Shown here piece after piece: positions 61,409-64,000 of a stretch of DNA of 64,000 bases. Numbering within the stretch: the first letter of the stretch is position 1; every line of letters begins with the position of its first letter. The translations under genes and the position numbers were made by a program. The notes below the pieces were generated by a model. That model saw only the letters and a program-made list of their open reading frames with translations, had not been told where the DNA came from and searched no databases. Origin of the DNA: Halomonas huangheensis (lineage in GTDB: Bacteria; Pseudomonadota; Gammaproteobacteria; Pseudomonadales; Halomonadaceae); NCBI RefSeq assembly GCF_001431725.1, contig NZ_CP013106.1, positions 1,922,001 to 1,986,000 on the forward strand, given 5' to 3'.

Positions 61409-63073
61409 CTATAGCGAGACGCCGCGCTTCCAGGGGATAAAGTCATATTGCGCCAGTTCGACGGCTCTTGGCGCATAACGCGCGGAAGCGGTATCCAGAC
61501 ACAGCTGCAGTAGCTGGTCCGCGAGCTCATCGATCGATGTCTCACCTCGAATCACCGCCCCGGTATCGAAATCGATGATATCGGCCATGCGCCTGGCCAG
61601 ATCCGAGTTGCTCGATACCTTGAGCACCGGCACCACCGGATTGCCGGTTGGCGTACCAAGCCCGGTGGTGAATATCACCAGGTTGGCACCTGAGCCCACC
61701 AGTGCTGTTGTCGATTCGACATCGCTGCCTGGCGTGCAGAGCAGGCTCAGCCCGGGTCGCGTTGCCGGTTCGGTGTAGTCGAGCACTTCCACGACTGGGC
61801 TGTCGCCACCCTTGCGTGCGGCTCCCGCTGACTTCATGGCATCGGTGATCAGGCCGTCGCGAATATTGCCGGGTGAGGGGTTCATGGAGAAGTCAGCGCC
61901 CACCGCCGCAGCATGCCGCTGGTAAGCTTCCATCAGCGTGGTGAAACGCTGTGCCGTAGCATCATCCACGCAACGAGCACGCAGCTCATGCTCAACCCCA
62001 CACAGTTCCGGGAATTCACTGAGAATGCCGCTACCGCCGAGGGCCACCAGGCGGTCGATCGTGGCACCAACCACCGGGTTGGCGCTGAGCCCCGAAAACC
62101 CATCCGAGCCGCCACACTCCACCCCGATGCGCAGTTTCGACAACGGTGCGGGTTGGCGTTCGACACGATTTGCCTCGCGCAGCCCATCGAAGATGGTCGT
62201 CAGCGCCTCACGGATCAACGCCTCCTCACTGGCGGTAGCCTGTTGTTCGATATAGTGCACCGGTCGCAGCCCTTCAGGGTCGCGTTCCTTCATCGCCTGT
62301 TTGAGCATCGCAATCTGGGCTTTCTGGCAGCCAAGGCTCAAGACCGTGGCCCCGGCCACATTGGGATGGTTGATGTAGCCAGCGAGCAGACGGCACAGCG
62401 CCAGCGCATCATCATCGGTGGTACCGCAGCCTTGATGGTGCGTCAGGAAGCGCACGCCATCGACATTGGGAAAGGGCGAGACATGGAGCGGTGATGGATT
62501 GTCATCGTCCACTCCATGCAGCATTGCCTTCGCCATCCGCTTGTAGTCGCGGTAAGGGTCATCGCCCAGCGCTTCGGCAACACTCTGTCGCAGTACCTCG
62601 ATGTTACGGTTCTCGCAGAACACCAGCGGTACCACCAGCCATATATTGGCCGTACCGACCTGACCATCAGGCCGATGGAAGCCATCGAAAGTCGCGGTGG
62701 AGAAGGCGCTGACATCCGGCATCTGCCAATGTGCCTCGCTGGCACCCGGCCCAGTGGAGTCAGAGTCGGTTGAATGCGCAAGGTTGTCAGTGCGGATCGC
62801 GGCTCCGGCAGCTATTGGCTGAGTGGCACGGCCGACGGTGACACCGTACATGGTGACGGTGTCGCCGGTCTTGAGATCGCATAGTGCAAACTTGTGCTTA
62901 TGCCGAATGGGTTCGACAAGACGGATGATCTCGTTGCCATCCTCAATCTCTGTACCCGCGGCAAGGTCACGTAGCGCAACACGAACATTGTCCCGGGCGT
63001 GCACACGCAGGCTGGGGTGTCCGGCGCTATCGCTGGCAATGGTCTGTGGACTGCTGTTGGTATCGATAGCCAT
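61409..63073 (-). CDS. UxaA/GarD-family dehydratase (altronate/galactarate type)
   Basis: A 554-residue lyase with an N-terminal SAF domain (about 20-95: LRVHARDNVRVALRDLAAGTEI, HKFALCDLKTGD) fused to the altronate/galactarate dehydratase core. That core has HHQGCGTTDDDALALCRLLAGYINHPNVAGATVLSLGCQKAQ, LRIGVECGGSDGFSGLSANPVVGATIDRL and the C-terminal LVIFTTGLGTPTGNPVVPVLKVSSN. The family removes water (or, in SuyAB, sulfite) from 2,3-dihydroxy-type acids with Fe2+. The exact substrate here is undetermined. GAGGAG precedes the ATG. Transcribed after the FAH-family gene. Confidence 0.85.
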   Translation of the reverse strand: MAIDTNSSPQTIASDSAGHPSLRVHARDNVRVALRDLAAGTEIEDGNEIIRLVEPIRHKHKFALCDLKTGDTVTMYGVTVGRATQPIAAGAAIRTDNLAHSTDSDSTGPGASEAHWQMPDVSAFSTATFDGFHRPDGQVGTANIWLVVPLVFCENRNIEVLRQSVAEALGDDPYRDYKRMAKAMLHGVDDDNPSPLHVSPFPNVDGVRFLTHHQGCGTTDDDALALCRLLAGYINHPNVAGATVLSLGCQKAQIAMLKQAMKERDPEGLRPVHYIEQQATASEEALIREALTTIFDGLREANRVERQPAPLSKLRIGVECGGSDGFSGLSANPVVGATIDRLVALGGSGILSEFPELCGVEHELRARCVDDATAQRFTTLMEAYQRHAAAVGADFSMNPSPGNIRDGLITDAMKSAGAARKGGDSPVVEVLDYTEPATRPGLSLLCTPGSDVESTTALVGSGANLVIFTTGLGTPTGNPVVPVLKVSSNSDLARRMADIIDFDTGAVIRGETSIDELADQLLQLCLDTASARYAPRAVELAQYDFIPWKRGVSL

Positions 63074-63101
63074 GGGTCACGGTCTCCTCATGGGCTGCTG
63101 G

Positions 63102-63153
63102 GGTATCCGACTCAGGTATCCGACTCAGGTAACCGGTTCAGGCATCCGGGTCC
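63102..63153. repeat. Four 13-bp tandem units at the 3' end of the FAH-family gene
   Basis: GGTATCCGACTCA occurs exactly twice (63102, 63115), followed by two diverged units, GGTAACCGGTTCA (63128) and GGCATCCGGGTCC (63141). The last two overlap the stop codon and final codons of the minus-strand gene, suggesting the array grew from the coding end. Confidence 0.8.
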
Positions 63154-63989
63154 GCAATCACCTCTTGAGTCTGGATGCCCAGGCCCTCGATTCCGAGGCG
63201 CATCGACTGTCCCGAGCGCAGATAGACTGGCGGCTTTTGACCAAGACCAACCCCGGGTGGTGTACCGGTCGAGATGATGTCGCCCGGCTGCAGGCTCATG
63301 AAACGGCTGAGGTAACTGATCAGGAACGGCACCTGGTAAACCATGGTGCGGGTTGAGCCGTCTTGATAACGCTTGCCGTCGACTTCCAGCCACATCGCGA
63401 GGTCATGCGGGTCAGCAATCTCGTCCGGCGTGACCAACCACGGGCCGATGGGGCCGAAGGTGTCACAGCCCTTGCCCTTGTCCCAGGTGCCGCTGCGCTC
63501 CAACTGGAACTCGCGTTCGGAGATATCATTGACCACGCAGTAGCCTGCTACATGATCAAGCGCATTGGCTTCCTCGATGTAGCGTCCCGCCTTGCCGATG
63601 ACGACACCCAGCTCTACTTCCCAGTCTGTCTTGTTGGAACCACGGGGAATCAGGACATTGTCGTTGGGGCCACAGATCGCGCTGGTCCACTTGTTGAATA
63701 CCACCGGTTCAGGTGGGACATCGGCACCACTTTCTGCGGCATGGTCGGCGTAGTTGAGGCCGATGCAGATGAACTTGCCGACCTGGCCCACGCAAGCTCC
63801 GATGCGGGTGGTATCACTGACTTCCGGTAGCCGTGACAGGTCTAGAGAGGCAATTCGCGCGAGGTTGGATGCCGATAGATGTTCGCCAGCGAGATCATCG
63901 ACCTCACTGGAGATATCGCGAATGACACCTTGATCGTCGAGAACAGCGGGGATTTCCTGGCCCAGGGGGCCGACGCGCAACAGTTTCAT
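63138..63989 (-). CDS. Fumarylacetoacetate hydrolase-family enzyme (2,4-diketo-3-deoxy acid hydrolase-like)
   Basis: A 283-residue FAH-fold enzyme. The C-terminal domain has FICIGLNYADHAAESG, the metal-binding segment WEVELGVVIGKAGRYI (Glu, Glu) with CVVNDISEREFQLER, TWDKGKGCDTFGPIGPWLV, and DIISTGTPPGVGLG. The closest functional class I recognise is 2,4-diketo-3-deoxy-L-fuconate hydrolase, which cleaves a diketo acid to pyruvate and a hydroxy acid; acylpyruvase is an alternative. AAGGACT precedes the ATG at 63989. It is the first gene visible of the minus-strand operon; its promoter is at or beyond the window edge. Confidence 0.83.
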   Translation of the reverse strand: MKLLRVGPLGQEIPAVLDDQGVIRDISSEVDDLAGEHLSASNLARIASLDLSRLPEVSDTTRIGACVGQVGKFICIGLNYADHAAESGADVPPEPVVFNKWTSAICGPNDNVLIPRGSNKTDWEVELGVVIGKAGRYIEEANALDHVAGYCVVNDISEREFQLERSGTWDKGKGCDTFGPIGPWLVTPDEIADPHDLAMWLEVDGKRYQDGSTRTMVYQVPFLISYLSRFMSLQPGDIISTGTPPGVGLGQKPPVYLRSGQSMRLGIEGLGIQTQEVIADPDA

Positions 63990-64000
63990 GGAGAGTCCTT

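Noticed and set aside
61409..63073. Sulfolactate sulfo-lyase (SuyAB) assignment for the UxaA-family protein
   Set aside because: SuyA and SuyB are normally separate. The FAH-family neighbour fits carbohydrate acids better, although the Ldh_2-family neighbour would have suited sulfolactate.
1..64000. CRISPR array
   Set aside because: No regularly spaced identical direct repeats with unique spacers; the short tandem repeats found are contiguous and without spacers.

Overview
The window reads as chromosomal DNA of a moderately GC-rich gammaproteobacterium, most probably a Halomonas-like member of the Halomonadaceae. This placement is an inference. It rests on the order uvrY-uvrC-pgsA-tRNA-Gly-tRNA-Cys-tRNA-Leu (the enterobacterial uvrY-uvrC-pgsA-glyW-cysT-leuZ order), a GlpSTPQV-type glycerol ABC transporter, a TRAP sugar-acid locus and overall gene style. 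No rRNA or other species marker is present.

Layout. 1-2.5 kb: methionine ABC transporter metNIQ (metQ cut by the window edge), preceded by a sigma70 promoter, a SAM-II-like riboswitch and an intrinsic terminator. 2.7-7.4 kb: riboflavin synthase, then purine/pyrimidine salvage and DNA repair (NCS2 purine permease, apt, gpt, ung, upp). 7.5-14 kb: glycerol uptake operon glpSTPQ-DUF2160-glpV, with two candidate GlpR operators upstream. 14-21 kb: uracil permease, a PuuR-like regulator and a compact molybdenum-cofactor operon (mobA-mobB-moeA-moaCD fusion-moaE-moaA). 21-28.7 kb: a small H-NS-like protein, an RNase J family nuclease, purU, nadB, a FUSC membrane protein and corA.

28.7-51.9 kb is an accessory island. 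Its left edge holds a truncated SH3-domain gene, an orphan aspartate-semialdehyde dehydrogenase, a rarD pseudogene, an AT-rich segment and a decayed IS30 transposase. Its right edge holds a degenerate FecCD/FhuB permease and the 3' end of tRNA-Leu. Between them lies a ~20 kb iron-chelator-type gene cluster: AraC regulator; TonB receptor; methyltransferase; MFS; a PigD-like ThDP enzyme; a PigE-like acyl-thioester reductase/aminotransferase fusion; a ThiF-rhodanese, JAMM protease and ThiS-like sulfur carrier; a duplicated CaiB CoA transferase; an acyl-AMP ligase; an acyl-CoA dehydrogenase; a second MFS; and a GH88-like glycosidase. The sulfur module matches the logic of thiocarboxylate siderophores (PDTC, thioquinolobactin). 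The PigD/PigE pair matches the ring-building steps of the prodigiosin MAP branch. I know of no described pathway that combines them, and this is the main discovery candidate of the window.

51.95-55.6 kb: the three tRNAs, pgsA, uvrC and the GacA/UvrY response regulator, all on the minus strand. 56-64 kb: a sugar-acid or hydroxy-acid catabolic locus with TRAP transporter dctPQM, an Ldh-family dehydrogenase, a FadR-type GntR regulator, a UxaA/GarD-family dehydratase and a fumarylacetoacetate-hydrolase-family enzyme. The substrate is not determined.

A recurring small-scale feature of the core regions is short tandem duplications of 13-22 bp just after stop codons or in intergenic spacers, seen at eight or more places.
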